Of a stretch of 64,000 nt of DNA, positions 52,384 through 61,592 are shown one piece after another (the stretch's first letter is position 1; each line of letters opens with the position of its first letter). Below the pieces are notes generated by a model, which had not been told where the DNA came from, searched no databases, and saw only the letters and a program-made list of their open reading frames with translations. Position numbers and translations under genes: made by a program. The stretch comes from UBA5336 sp038745855 (lineage in GTDB: Bacteria; Pseudomonadota; Alphaproteobacteria; Caulobacterales; Hyphomonadaceae), in contig JBCDLC010000009.1 in the NCBI GenBank assembly GCA_038745855.1, positions 1 through 64,000 on the forward strand, written 5' to 3'.

Positions 52384-53763
52384 ATGCATGCTGCGTTCAC
52401 GACCGAGGCAGCCGCACCGATCAAGGTCCACGCTTTCACGCGCCAGTCGTGGACATCCGCCGCCCTCGAGGGTCCGCTCTCAGCCTTCGCCGAAACCCAG
52501 GGCTTCGTGGGCGGCAAGGGCCAGGTTGTGACCCTGCACGATGGTGACGGAAAGCCCCGGGACATCCTGTTCGGTCTGGGCGATGGCCAAGACTGTCTGG
52601 CCTTCGCAGCCCTGTCCGCCAGGCTGCCCAAGGGTACCTACAAGGTCGAGACAGTGCCTGACGATTGGCCAGAGGCCTGGACGGCGGCAGGCTGGGCCGA
52701 TGGCGCCTACCAGTTCGATCGCTACCGCAAATTCATCGAGGCGCCGCCACATCTCGCTCTCAGCACCGAGGGCACAGCGGCGGATGAGGCGTCAGCACTC
52801 TCCCGCGAGGCCGACGCCGTCGCTTTGCTCCGGGACCTCGTGAACACACCGGCCGCCGACATGGGCCCCACGGGCCTGCAAAGCGCTGTTTCCGCACTCG
52901 GCGAGACCTACGGCGCCACCGTCGAAGTCACTATCGGCGAGGCCCTGCTGGATGCAAACTATCCAATGGTCCACGCCGTGGGCAGAGCCGCCCATGAAGC
53001 CCCGCGCTTCATCGAACTGAGCTGGGGGCGCAAGGATGCGCCAGAGCTTGCCATCGTCGGAAAGGGTGTCGCCTTCGATAGCGGGGGGCTGAACATCAAG
53101 ACCGGCGACTTCATGCGTATCATGAAGAAGGACATGGGCGGTGCGGCCCACGCCATCGCCCTCGCCAAACTCGTGATGGACGCGGAATTGGATGTTCATC
53201 TCAAGCTCTACGTCCCGGCGGTCGAGAACGCGATCTCCGCAAACAGTTTTCGCCCCGGCGACGTACTAAACACGCGAAAGGGGCTCAAGGTCGAGATCGA
53301 TAACACCGACGCCGAAGGCCGCTTGATCCTCTGCGATGCGCTCGCCCGGGCCGAGGACAGCGATCCAGACCTTATCCTCGATTTTGCAACGCTGACGGGC
53401 GCGGCCCGGGTTGCGCTCGGCCCAGACCTCGCACCGTTCTACACACGCGATCCGGCGCTCGCCGACGCGATGCGGGCTGCGTCCGAAACCACCGGAGAGC
53501 CGGTCTGGGAGATGCCGCTCTGGATGCCTTACCGCGATATGCTCTCAAGCTCCGTCGCCGATCTCTGCAATTCCGGCGGGCGCCAGGCGGGATCGATCAC
53601 AGCCGCGGTTTACCTCGCCCATTTCGTTGAACGCGAGCGATGGATGCATTTCGACATCTGGGCCTGGCGCGAAGCAAAATATGGCCGTCCTGCCGGCGGC
53701 GCAGCAACCGGGCTTCGGGCGGTGTGGTCCATGCTCCAGACCAGATATGCCAAAAGCGCCTAA
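52384..53763 (+). CDS. Leucyl aminopeptidase family protein (M17)
   Basis: A 459-aa cytosol aminopeptidase of the M17 family. The signature N-T-D-A-E-G-R-L is present (EIDNTDAEGRLILCDAL), along with the metal-binding GKGVAFDSGGLNIKTGDFM and the KKDMGGAAHAIAL segment in which the catalytic Lys and Asp reside. It hydrolyses N-terminal residues of peptides with two bound metal ions. GAGGAG precedes the ATG by 7 bases. It is followed by a MarR-type regulator and an NlpC/P60 protein; the pairing of an M17 peptidase with NlpC is common in alphaproteobacteria. Confidence 0.95.
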   Translation: MHAAFTTEAAAPIKVHAFTRQSWTSAALEGPLSAFAETQGFVGGKGQVVTLHDGDGKPRDILFGLGDGQDCLAFAALSARLPKGTYKVETVPDDWPEAWTAAGWADGAYQFDRYRKFIEAPPHLALSTEGTAADEASALSREADAVALLRDLVNTPAADMGPTGLQSAVSALGETYGATVEVTIGEALLDANYPMVHAVGRAAHEAPRFIELSWGRKDAPELAIVGKGVAFDSGGLNIKTGDFMRIMKKDMGGAAHAIALAKLVMDAELDVHLKLYVPAVENAISANSFRPGDVLNTRKGLKVEIDNTDAEGRLILCDALARAEDSDPDLILDFATLTGAARVALGPDLAPFYTRDPALADAMRAASETTGEPVWEMPLWMPYRDMLSSSVADLCNSGGRQAGSITAAVYLAHFVERERWMHFDIWAWREAKYGRPAGGAATGLRAVWSMLQTRYAKSA

Positions 53764-53828
53764 CGTCGCCGCACTGAAACCCCGTGTGCCTTGGACCCCG
53801 TCGATTATTAGGAGATTGACTCTTTACG

Positions 53829-53852
53829 GATTCTCCGAATGCGCCGATTCTC
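53829..53852. promoter_or_regulatory. Direct repeats upstream of marR-like gene
   Basis: GATTCTC occurs at 53829-53835 and 53846-53852, 17 bp apart, about 25 bp before the regulator start. Such spacing on nearly two helical turns is compatible with binding of a dimeric regulator, but is not proof. Confidence 0.3.
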
Positions 53853-53876
53853 TTTTCAGACAATCGGGAGAACAGA

Positions 53877-54278
53877 ATGGCTCTCAGCGAACGTGATGCC
53901 CTCATGCTGTGGCGCTCAACCATGTCCGGAATTGTGAGGTGCGATGCGCCAGACCTGACCGCACGCCAGCAAGCCATGCTCGCGATTGTCGCGCTCGACA
54001 CGGGTCCGCACACGGTTCGTGGCCTGTCGGAACGGCTCGGCGTCGCCAAGCCTGCCATCACCCGGGGGATCGATGCGCTTGAACGGTGCGGCTTCGTTCG
54101 CCGCATTCCCGACAAGTCAGATATGCGCAGCATTTTCGTTGAGCGGACGGTCCGCGGTATGGATCACCTTCGGTCGGTCGCAACCATCATGCGCCGCGCG
54201 GCCGGGGTCGATATCCCGCTTCCCGCGCGCGAGGAGGTCTTCGACCAGGATCTTGATCGAGCATCTGCCGCAGCCTGA
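53877..54278 (+). CDS. MarR family transcriptional regulator
   Basis: A 133-aa DNA-binding protein with a winged helix-turn-helix. The region LTARQQAMLAIVALDTGPHTVRG and the recognition helix segment GVAKPAITRGIDALERCGFVRR, followed by the wing (IPDKSDMRSIFVERT), fit the MarR family, though the C-terminal dimerisation helix is short. It may regulate the neighbouring NlpC/P60 gene or the aminopeptidase. Two GATTCTC direct repeats 17 bp apart (53829 and 53846) lie just upstream and could be its operator. Confidence 0.85.
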   Translation: MALSERDALMLWRSTMSGIVRCDAPDLTARQQAMLAIVALDTGPHTVRGLSERLGVAKPAITRGIDALERCGFVRRIPDKSDMRSIFVERTVRGMDHLRSVATIMRRAAGVDIPLPAREEVFDQDLDRASAAA

Positions 54279-54326
54279 TCGGCACCGTGCAATTTTGCCA
54301 GACGCTGATCCAGTGTAAGCCAGGCT

Positions 54327-55169
54327 ATGGTCAATTACGATGATCCTCGGCTGACAACGCCATCGGGTTCAGGCACTGCGATGCAAGTCACCGCTGGTGT
54401 CGCTGCCATCCGGGCTGAGCCGGAGCCGGACGCCGAGATGACGACGCAGGCCCTCCATGGTGAGGTTCTGACGGTCTTCGAGGAACAGGGCGAGTTTGGT
54501 CATGTCCAACTCAGCCGGGACGGCTATGTCGGCTGGGCCCTCATGGAAGCACTGTCAGCGCCCGTTCTGACACCCACCCACCGGGCGACGGCCCTGCGCA
54601 CCTATGTCTACAGCGCACCGGATCTGAAATCGGCGCCGCGCTACATGGTCACCTTGGGTGCCCAGGTCGTGGCCGAGCAAGAGACCGGCGACTGGATCGG
54701 TTGTGCTCGCGCGGGTTGGGTACATAAACGGCATCTGGCACCCCTTGGCGCATGGGACACCGATCCTGCGGCGATCGCGCTGATGTATGAGGGCACGCCG
54801 TATCTTTGGGGCGGCAGGGAAAGTCTGGGGCTCGATTGCACCGGGCTGACCGTCGCAGCGTTCGGCGCGTGCGGCGTGGTCTTACCCCGCGACAGCGATA
54901 TGCAATTCGCGTGGACAGGAACAGCAATACCGGATTGGCAGACGAAAGGCACGCTCGCGCGGAGCGACCTTGTGTTCTGGAAGGGCCATGTGGCGATCAT
55001 GCTGGATGGCGAACACATGATCCACGCCAACGCGCACCACATGGCCGTCGCCTCTGAGCCCCTTTCGAGCGCAGTGACCCGTATCGCCGACCACTACGGC
55101 CAACCCATCGGCGCGCGTCGTGTGATGCTTGCGCAGGAGAAAAACCGGCGTCCAGAGTGGTTGCTGTAG
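54327..55169 (+). CDS. NlpC/P60 cysteine peptidase with SH3-type domains
   Basis: A 280-aa peptidoglycan-type endopeptidase of the C40 family. The N-terminal two-thirds carry bacterial SH3-like segments (RDGYVGWALMEAL and GWVHKRHLAPLG), while the C-terminal catalytic domain contains Cys in SLGLDCTGLTVAAFG and His in KGHVAIM, with a further His (HANAHHM). No signal peptide is visible, which is often the case for the alphaproteobacterial members of this type. It probably cuts cell-wall peptides or related gamma-D-glutamyl bonds. It converges on the DASS transporter gene. Confidence 0.9.
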   Translation: MVNYDDPRLTTPSGSGTAMQVTAGVAAIRAEPEPDAEMTTQALHGEVLTVFEEQGEFGHVQLSRDGYVGWALMEALSAPVLTPTHRATALRTYVYSAPDLKSAPRYMVTLGAQVVAEQETGDWIGCARAGWVHKRHLAPLGAWDTDPAAIALMYEGTPYLWGGRESLGLDCTGLTVAAFGACGVVLPRDSDMQFAWTGTAIPDWQTKGTLARSDLVFWKGHVAIMLDGEHMIHANAHHMAVASEPLSSAVTRIADHYGQPIGARRVMLAQEKNRRPEWLL

Positions 55170-55173
55170 ATCG

Positions 55174-55196
55174 GCCCTGGTTCCCTCGGAACCGGC
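55174..55196. terminator. Hairpin between converging genes
   Basis: GGTTCC and GGAACC are separated by three bases (55179-55193), with GCC/GGC extending the stem. It lies in the 27-bp gap between the NlpC/P60 stop and the transporter stop, a position suited to a bidirectional terminator. No T-run follows. Confidence 0.35.
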
Positions 55197-56705
55197 TCAG
55201 AATACGAGGGGCACAAGGATACACGTGATCGCCGTCAACAGCGCGATGGCGACCAGATTCAACCTGAGACCGGCCCTGGCCATCGTAGCGAGGGTCACAT
55301 GGCCGGTGGCGAAGGCGACCGCGTTTGGCCCGGTCGCCATGGGCAGCATGAAAGCGCAGCTCGCCGAAAGCGCAAGCGGCACGGCCAACAGGCCCACATC
55401 AATCCCCGTCGACAGCGCCAGCGCACCGAAGACTGGGATCAGCGCTGACGCTGTTGCAACATTACTGGTCACCTCTGTCAGAAACATGACCAGTGCCGTA
55501 ATGATCGCGACCAGCACCACCGTCGGCACAGTCGCAAAGACCGCGAGTTCACGACCGATCCACGGGCTAAGCCCCGTCACCGTAATCGCGTTGGCCAGTG
55601 AAAACCCGCCACCGAACAGGAGCAGGACACCCCAAGGGATGCTTTCCGCTGATTTCCAATCGAGCAAGGCCGACCGGGGCGCGCGTGCTGCACCAGAAGG
55701 GACGACAAAACAGAGGATCACACCGATGATGGCGATCACATGGTCTGTTAATCCGGCGAAGGGTGTCGTCCCTGCCAATTCGATCTGCGCCAATTGGCGA
55801 CGGAAGACCCAGAGGAAAGCCACGGCTGCAAAAACTCCGATGGTCCGCCACTCGGGCGTCGTGACTCGGCCCAGCGCCCTGAGGTCTGCACCAATGGCGT
55901 CCCTGCCTCCACTCTGACCAGTCCGCTCGATCGAGAAAGCCCAACGGGTGAGAACGAACCACGCGGCCGGAAGCAGGAACGCGACCGCCGGGAGGCCAAT
56001 CATCATCCATTGGACAAAATCGATATCGAGGCCCGCATTGTCATTCAAATAACCGACGACGATGAGGTTGGTCGGCGTGCCCACCAGCGTGCCAAGCCCG
56101 CCGATCGAGCAGGACCACGCGATCCCAAGGAGAAGCGCCCAGGTGAAAGGGCTGTCCAATCGGTCCCGGCCAACGATCTCAGCAGCTGCCGAGATCGCGA
56201 TCGGCATCATCATGATAGATGTCGCCGTGTTCGAGATCCACATGGAGAGGATCGCAGAAGCAAACATGAACCCAGCGATCAGACGCGTGGGCGAGGTGCC
56301 GATACGATCGACAATGGTCAGCGCAATGCGGGCATGCAGGTTCCACCGCTCGATGGCTTTCGCGACAATGAACCCGCCCAGGAGAAGGACGACGACTGGA
56401 TGCATATACGGCGCGGCCGCCTCGGAGATCGTGAGCACCCCGCAAACGGGCAGGATGACGAGCGGCAAAAGGGACGTCACGGGGATGGGGATCGCTTCGG
56501 TGACCCACCAGACGCCCATGAGGACAAGCATGGAAAGCACGATCCAGGCGGCACGGGCCTCGCCAGGATCAGACGCACTTTCGAGGAGTGAAGGCGGCAG
56601 GGGAACACCTTGCAGAAGGACTGCTAGCACTGGCGCCAGCCACAACCCGATCCGCCCCAGGCGCGAGGGGCTTGGTTCCGCCACAGGATCAACACCGCCA
56701 GTCAA
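55197..56705 (-). CDS. DASS/SLC13-type sodium-coupled anion (dicarboxylate) transporter
   Basis: A 502-aa membrane protein with about 11-12 helices. The two Ser-Asn-Thr-type motifs that bind sodium and carboxylate are present: ISNTATSIMM in the first half and EVTSNVATASALIPV in the second. The N-terminal PIPVTSLLPLVILPV and IPWGVLLLFGGGFSLANAI regions are also typical. It probably imports di- or tricarboxylates. It follows pyruvate kinase on the same strand with 6 bp between them, so the two are cotranscribed, which fits use of imported C4 acids or pyruvate-related metabolism. Confidence 0.93.
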   Translation of the reverse strand: MTGGVDPVAEPSPSRLGRIGLWLAPVLAVLLQGVPLPPSLLESASDPGEARAAWIVLSMLVLMGVWWVTEAIPIPVTSLLPLVILPVCGVLTISEAAAPYMHPVVVLLLGGFIVAKAIERWNLHARIALTIVDRIGTSPTRLIAGFMFASAILSMWISNTATSIMMMPIAISAAAEIVGRDRLDSPFTWALLLGIAWSCSIGGLGTLVGTPTNLIVVGYLNDNAGLDIDFVQWMMIGLPAVAFLLPAAWFVLTRWAFSIERTGQSGGRDAIGADLRALGRVTTPEWRTIGVFAAVAFLWVFRRQLAQIELAGTTPFAGLTDHVIAIIGVILCFVVPSGAARAPRSALLDWKSAESIPWGVLLLFGGGFSLANAITVTGLSPWIGRELAVFATVPTVVLVAIITALVMFLTEVTSNVATASALIPVFGALALSTGIDVGLLAVPLALSASCAFMLPMATGPNAVAFATGHVTLATMARAGLRLNLVAIALLTAITCILVPLVF

Positions 56706-56711
56706 AACACG

Positions 56712-58112
56712 TCAGGCATCGACGCCAACTTCCCAGGCGGTCACCGCGCCTATGTCCTCGCCGCGCCAGGCCGACCACGCCACCGGACCATCAACACCGG
56801 CGCAGGTCGCAACCTTCCGGGCCCAATCGGCTTCATCGATGGACTGTAGGGCGACCGGATGAACCCCCCAGAGAAGCTGCGCACGCCTAAGCCGGGCGGT
56901 ATCACGCGACCCGTAGAGGATCGTAGGTAGGCCCCTGTGACGTGCGAAGCGTCTAAGGCGCCGGGTCGAACCAGTTCGCAGGACCAGGGCGGCGCAATGG
57001 TGGCGTGCGGCCAGCCGGAAGGCCGCATCCGCGACGATATCGATCGCTTCCTCACAGTCTTCGCAGTCCCCGGTGAATTGATCCAGCGAGTGCGCAAAGT
57101 CATCGGCCCCTTCAGCGGCCGCGATGATCCGGCCCATTATGGCGACAGCGGTCGCCGGATGCCGGCCCACAGCGGTCTCCGCTGACAGCATAACAGCATC
57201 GGCCCCCTGGTAAACGGCCGTGGCCACGTCGCTGGCCTCGGCCCGGGTTGGCGCTGCATGCTCAATCATGGATTCCAGCATCTGCGTCGCCACGATCACC
57301 GGCCGCCCGGCCGCCCGGGCCGCCCTTATGATGCGGCGTTGGATAATCGGAACCTGCTCGGTCGGAAATTCCACGCCCAGGTCGCCCCGCGCCACCATGA
57401 CCCCATCGGCCGCCTCGATGATTCCATCCAGATTGTCGATCGCTGCTGGCTTTTCGAGCTTTGCTATCAGCGGCGCCTTGTTGGTAATCAGCGCTTTCGC
57501 TTCCGCAATGTCTTCCGGAGTCTGCACGAACGATAGCGCCACGATGTCGATATCATTATCCATCGCGAAGGCGAGATCCTTCCGGTCCTTCTCGGTCAAC
57601 GCACGAACAGGCAAGGCTTTACCCCTGACCGTGAAGCCCTTCTTGTCGCCGAGCGTCCCAGGAAAAGGCGAGCGGACACGGGGCTTGTCGCCGCCTTCAA
57701 TGACGTTGAGGACGAGCAAACCGTCATTGCAGAGAATTTCGTCCCCCGGCTCCAACGCGGCCAGGATCTCCGGATGGGGAACAGGAATCGCATCCTCGCG
57801 ATCGGTCGTCGCCCCTGGCACAAGGTCATACACACCATTGAAGCCGAGCCGTATCTTGCCGTCTGGAAAGGTGCCCACGCGAACCTTTGGGCCTTGCAAG
57901 TCGCCGAGCACAGCCAGGGGTCGACCGAGGCTTTTTTCCGCCGCCCTCACGGCCTCCAGCGCTGCGGAATGGTCGCTATGGTCGCCATGGCTGAAATTCA
58001 GCCGAAAAACGTCCACACCGGCATCGGCGAGAAGTCTGACGGCATCGGCAGACCGTGTCCCTGGGCCGAGCGTTGCCACGATCTTGCCGTGCCGGTTTCG
58101 CGGTTTCGACAT
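56712..58112 (-). CDS. pyk: Pyruvate kinase
   Basis: Glycolytic enzyme that makes pyruvate and ATP from phosphoenolpyruvate. It is 466 aa. Conserved features are KIVATLGPGTRS, RLNFSHGDHSDH, LGDLQGPKVRVG, the signature segment AKLEKPAAIDNLDGII with the catalytic Lys, MVARGDLGVEFPTEQVP and the MLSAETAVGRHPATAV stretch. GGAGGAAA precedes the ATG. It is followed closely by a dicarboxylate transporter gene, suggesting joint regulation. Confidence 0.97.
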   Translation of the reverse strand: MSKPRNRHGKIVATLGPGTRSADAVRLLADAGVDVFRLNFSHGDHSDHSAALEAVRAAEKSLGRPLAVLGDLQGPKVRVGTFPDGKIRLGFNGVYDLVPGATTDREDAIPVPHPEILAALEPGDEILCNDGLLVLNVIEGGDKPRVRSPFPGTLGDKKGFTVRGKALPVRALTEKDRKDLAFAMDNDIDIVALSFVQTPEDIAEAKALITNKAPLIAKLEKPAAIDNLDGIIEAADGVMVARGDLGVEFPTEQVPIIQRRIIRAARAAGRPVIVATQMLESMIEHAAPTRAEASDVATAVYQGADAVMLSAETAVGRHPATAVAIMGRIIAAAEGADDFAHSLDQFTGDCEDCEEAIDIVADAAFRLAARHHCAALVLRTGSTRRLRRFARHRGLPTILYGSRDTARLRRAQLLWGVHPVALQSIDEADWARKVATCAGVDGPVAWSAWRGEDIGAVTAWEVGVDA

Positions 58113-58319
58113 GGCTCATTTCCTCCACCACAATCGCTTTCATCGACCATGGGTGGATAGAGACTGCAAGCCTGCGGGCCAGACCAACGTGCCCGTTTCG
58201 CCGAATGATGGGGATATCGCGCACGCCTGCCCTAGGCGGGGGCGCCGGTCGTGCTAATAGTCACTCTTCGAAGGGCGTGTGCCCAACCACTATTCGAATG
58301 AGTGATCCCCATGACCGTA

Positions 58320-59294
58320 ATGAGCGAGACTGACGCCCTTTCGGGTATGACGCCAACCGTAGACATCGACGTGCGCGATGTGTTCGGCCTGGATACCGAC
58401 ATGGTCGTGAAGGGGTTCAAGGATCGCACCGAATACGTGCCCGAGATCGATACGGCATACCGGTTCGACCCCCAGACGACGCTCGCTATCCTCGCGGGAT
58501 TTCAGCATAACCGCCGGGTGATGGTCCAGGGCTATCACGGCACCGGGAAATCGACCCACATCGAACAGGTGGCCGCGCGCCTGAATTGGCCGCTGATCCG
58601 AGTGAACCTGGACAGCCACGTTTCCAGGATCGACCTGGTTGGCAAGGACGCCATCGTGCTGAAGGACGGCAAGCAGATCACCGAATTCCGGGAAGGGATC
58701 CTACCTTGGGCGCTTCAGCGTCCCGTCGCGATCGTTTTTGACGAATATGATGCGGGGCGCCCCGATGTGATGTTCGTGATCCAGAGGATCCTCGAGGCGT
58801 CGGGCCGGTTGACCTTGCTCGACCAGAACAAGGTGATCGCGCCAAACCCGAACTTCAGGCTGTACGCAACCACCAACACCGTCGGCCTTGGCGATACGAC
58901 GGGCCTTTACCATGGGACCCAACAGCTCAACCAGGGTCAGATGGACCGCTGGTCAATCGTCACGACCCTCAATTATCTCGAGCATGATGCCGAAGTTCAG
59001 ATCATCCAGGCCAAGGATACAGGTGTTGACGAAGACACCCTATCCAAGATGGTCCGGCTGGCAGACCTTACGCGGAACGCCTTCATGAATGGGGATCTGT
59101 CGACCGTGATGAGCCCGCGGACAGTGATCACCTGGGCTGAGAACTACTCCATCTTCGGAGACCTCGGTCACGCGTTCAGGATGACCTTCCTGAACAAGTG
59201 TGATGAGTTGGAGCGGCCCCTCGTGGCAGAGATGTACCAGCGCTGTTTCGCGGAAGAGTTGCCCGAAAGCGCACTGATGGTAAAAGTGGCCTGA
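58320..59294 (+). CDS. cobS: CobS-type cobaltochelatase AAA+ subunit
   Basis: An AAA+ ATPase of the MoxR/CobS type, 325 aa from the ATG reading MSETDALSG; upstream GTG and ATG codons in frame are also possible. Walker A is GYHGTGKST and the Walker B-like IVFDEYDAG follows. Further landmarks are NLDSHVSRIDLVGKDAIVL and NTVGLGDTTGLYHGTQ, close to aerobic CobS. CobS with CobT and CobN inserts cobalt in B12 synthesis. No cobT or cobN is in the window, so the gene is an orphan here; in alphaproteobacteria cobT often lies near cobS, and its absence is notable. Confidence 0.9.
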   Translation: MSETDALSGMTPTVDIDVRDVFGLDTDMVVKGFKDRTEYVPEIDTAYRFDPQTTLAILAGFQHNRRVMVQGYHGTGKSTHIEQVAARLNWPLIRVNLDSHVSRIDLVGKDAIVLKDGKQITEFREGILPWALQRPVAIVFDEYDAGRPDVMFVIQRILEASGRLTLLDQNKVIAPNPNFRLYATTNTVGLGDTTGLYHGTQQLNQGQMDRWSIVTTLNYLEHDAEVQIIQAKDTGVDEDTLSKMVRLADLTRNAFMNGDLSTVMSPRTVITWAENYSIFGDLGHAFRMTFLNKCDELERPLVAEMYQRCFAEELPESALMVKVA

Positions 59295-59457
59295 CCCGCT
59301 CGCCAAATGGACCATTGATCCTGATGCAGGCAGGCGCTATTTGCCCCCCATCAGGCGGACCTCTGGCGAATTGATACCTGCCACGCACTAACGCCCGGAC
59401 CAACGGTGCCACAAGCGACGATCCTGTCGAAGTGGCCTTTGTTTCTGGAGCGCCGCC

Positions 59458-60657
59458 GTGGAAAAGGCATCGACCGTCGCCGAGCTTGTGGGCCGATACC
59501 CGCCAGTTGAACCCACTTTCCTGTTCAGGCCGCATTTGCTCAAAGCGGCCGCAGAGACATTTGTGAACCGTTTTCCAGCCACGCCATTCTATGCGGTGAA
59601 GGCCAATCCGGCTCCACACATCCTCCAGGGACTCTGGCAGGCTGGGGTCAGGCGCTTCGATACGGCGTCCATCGGCGAGGTGCGTGCCGTGCGAGCGGTC
59701 TTACCAGAAGCGGAGCTGGCGTTTCTGCACCCGGTGAAACCGGAACCGGCGATTGCCGAGGCGTACCATGTCCACGGCGTGCGGGCTTTCGTACTCGATT
59801 GCGCAGGCGAACTCGCCAAGATCCTTCGGGCGACAGGGAACGCGCAAGATCTGACCCTGCTGGTGCGGGTGCACGTGTCGAATGAAGGCGCGGCGAAACC
59901 GCTGGCTGGGAAATTTGGCGCCTCGGCAATAGAAGCACCGGGCCTGTTGCAGGCGGCCCGGGCGCACGCCCAACGGCTGGGCGTCAGCTTCCATGTCGGC
60001 AGTCAGGCGCTTAACCCCGACGCCTGGAGACGCGCCATGGCAGACCTTTCGGCGCTGATTACGACAGCGGGGACGATTGTGGATATCGTGAACGTGGGCG
60101 GCGGGTTTGCCGTGCCCTACGGCGTTTCAGGCATGGAGGCGCCCCCGCCCATGGACACCTACGCGGCCGCGATCTCGAGTGCCTTCGAGGACATGGTCGT
60201 GCGCGAGAATGCCGAGTTGTGGTGCGAACCGGGCCGAGCGCTGGTGGCCGAAGCCGAGAGCTTACTGTGCCGGGTCGACGGGGTGAAACCCGGCGCCGTT
60301 TATCTGAATGATGGAAGCTTTGGCGCGCTCTATGACGTGGTCCATGAGGGATGGGCTTTTCCGTATCGGTGTTTCGATGCGGCGGGACAGGAACTCGCCG
60401 GACCCATGGCCGCGGTAACCGTCTATGGCCCCACATGCGACAGCGCAGACCGATTTCCCGAGCCGCTCTTGCTGCCTGAAACGCTGGAGGCGGGGAGCTA
60501 TGTCGAATTCGGGACCATCGGCGCCTACGGGCGAAGCCTGGCGACCCGGTTCAACGGGTTCGGATCCTATTGCACCTGCGAAGTGCTCGATGCCCCATGG
60601 GTTAGTGCTTTCGCTGAAAACGTTACCAATCCTTCCAAATCCGGCACGGTTGGTTAA
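59458..60657 (+). CDS. Ornithine/lysine decarboxylase-like PLP enzyme (group IV)
   Basis: A 399-aa fold-type III PLP decarboxylase. The GTG start has GGAG 8 bases upstream. The PLP lysine lies in FYAVKANPAPHILQGL, the phosphate-binding HVGSQALNPDAW follows, and the active-site segment is VYGPTCDSADRFPEP with the Cys-Asp pair that marks ornithine decarboxylases. It probably makes putrescine from ornithine. Two genes of the agmatine route (aguA, aguB) lie about 1 kb away, consistent with polyamine synthesis, though diaminopimelate or lysine as substrate cannot be excluded. Confidence 0.9.
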   Translation: MEKASTVAELVGRYPPVEPTFLFRPHLLKAAAETFVNRFPATPFYAVKANPAPHILQGLWQAGVRRFDTASIGEVRAVRAVLPEAELAFLHPVKPEPAIAEAYHVHGVRAFVLDCAGELAKILRATGNAQDLTLLVRVHVSNEGAAKPLAGKFGASAIEAPGLLQAARAHAQRLGVSFHVGSQALNPDAWRRAMADLSALITTAGTIVDIVNVGGGFAVPYGVSGMEAPPPMDTYAAAISSAFEDMVVRENAELWCEPGRALVAEAESLLCRVDGVKPGAVYLNDGSFGALYDVVHEGWAFPYRCFDAAGQELAGPMAAVTVYGPTCDSADRFPEPLLLPETLEAGSYVEFGTIGAYGRSLATRFNGFGSYCTCEVLDAPWVSAFAENVTNPSKSGTVG

Positions 60658-60722
60658 GCCTCTGGTCGTTGTGCGGCGCACAATCCCATGGTAATTCCTG
60701 CGAAGATTTCACGGAGAGAACC

Positions 60723-61571
60723 ATGAGCGTGCAGGGTATGATGTTCAACGCGATCCAGGCCCAGGCTGTCATGCTGAAGGCGATGGTCGACCTATCCACC
60801 GAGGCACAGGAAATCACAGTCGGCGCGCTGAAGCGGGCGGGCCAGCGTCAATCGTCGCCCGTTGAGTGGGTGTCGTTCGAGTTGCCGGTGCTCAACCCCC
60901 AGAGCTTCGTGAACGAAGACATCATGCGCGCCACGTTCCATCGGCTGGCTGACCAAAATCTCCGGGGCTGGGAAGTTGCGGCCGACCTCCTGAAGACCAT
61001 GCCGTCCTGGCTCGGCATGTCAGCCAAGATGCCCGGAACCGTGATGACCGACTGGTTCGACCAGGTGCGGCGCACCGGTGAAGCGATGATGCCCGCCAAC
61101 GATGCCTGGGCCACCAGCGACGTGGTGTTTTCCGCGCCAAAACGCCCCCAGGCCAAAGCCGAGATCACCGTCCAGCCAAAGACGACAACAGCATCTTTCC
61201 CGACGAAGACCGCTGCCGTCGCGAAGCCGAAAAAGGCCGAGGTGAAATCCCCTAAAGCAAAAGCCAAGGCTGCCAAGCCGAAGCAGAAAGCGCCATCCGA
61301 GCCTGCAGCCAAGCCAGCAGCCGTCAAGGCCGATGGCCCCTCCCGGCTTAGTGGCCCGCGCGGCGCTGCCGACGATCTTACGGCAATCAAGGGCATCGGC
61401 CCCAAGATTGAATCGCTCCTGAACACGATCGGCTTCTATCACTACGATCAGATCGCATCGTGGACCGCGGCCGACGGTCGTTGGGTCGACGAACGGCTTG
61501 CCTTCAAGGGTCGTGTGAGCCGTGAGAAGTGGGTCCAGCAGGCCCGGGCGCTCGCCAAGAAAGCCGCCTGA
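60723..61571 (+). CDS. Phasin-like protein with C-terminal helix-hairpin-helix domain
   Basis: A 282-aa protein with an uncommon architecture. The N-terminal 130 residues are helical and amphipathic (MSVQGMMFNAIQAQAVMLKA, later FDQVRRTGEAMM), like phasins that coat polyhydroxyalkanoate granules. A Lys/Ala/Pro-rich linker (about 135-215) follows. The C-terminal 65 residues are a helix-hairpin-helix fold, DDLTAIKGIGPKIESLLNT then YHYDQIASWTAADGRWVDE, the type often fused to other alphaproteobacterial proteins. GGAGAG precedes the ATG. No PHA synthase is nearby, so phasin function is only suggested. Confidence 0.7.
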   Translation: MSVQGMMFNAIQAQAVMLKAMVDLSTEAQEITVGALKRAGQRQSSPVEWVSFELPVLNPQSFVNEDIMRATFHRLADQNLRGWEVAADLLKTMPSWLGMSAKMPGTVMTDWFDQVRRTGEAMMPANDAWATSDVVFSAPKRPQAKAEITVQPKTTTASFPTKTAAVAKPKKAEVKSPKAKAKAAKPKQKAPSEPAAKPAAVKADGPSRLSGPRGAADDLTAIKGIGPKIESLLNTIGFYHYDQIASWTAADGRWVDERLAFKGRVSREKWVQQARALAKKAA

Positions 61572-61592
61572 GCCACTGGCCCCTAAAGCGCC

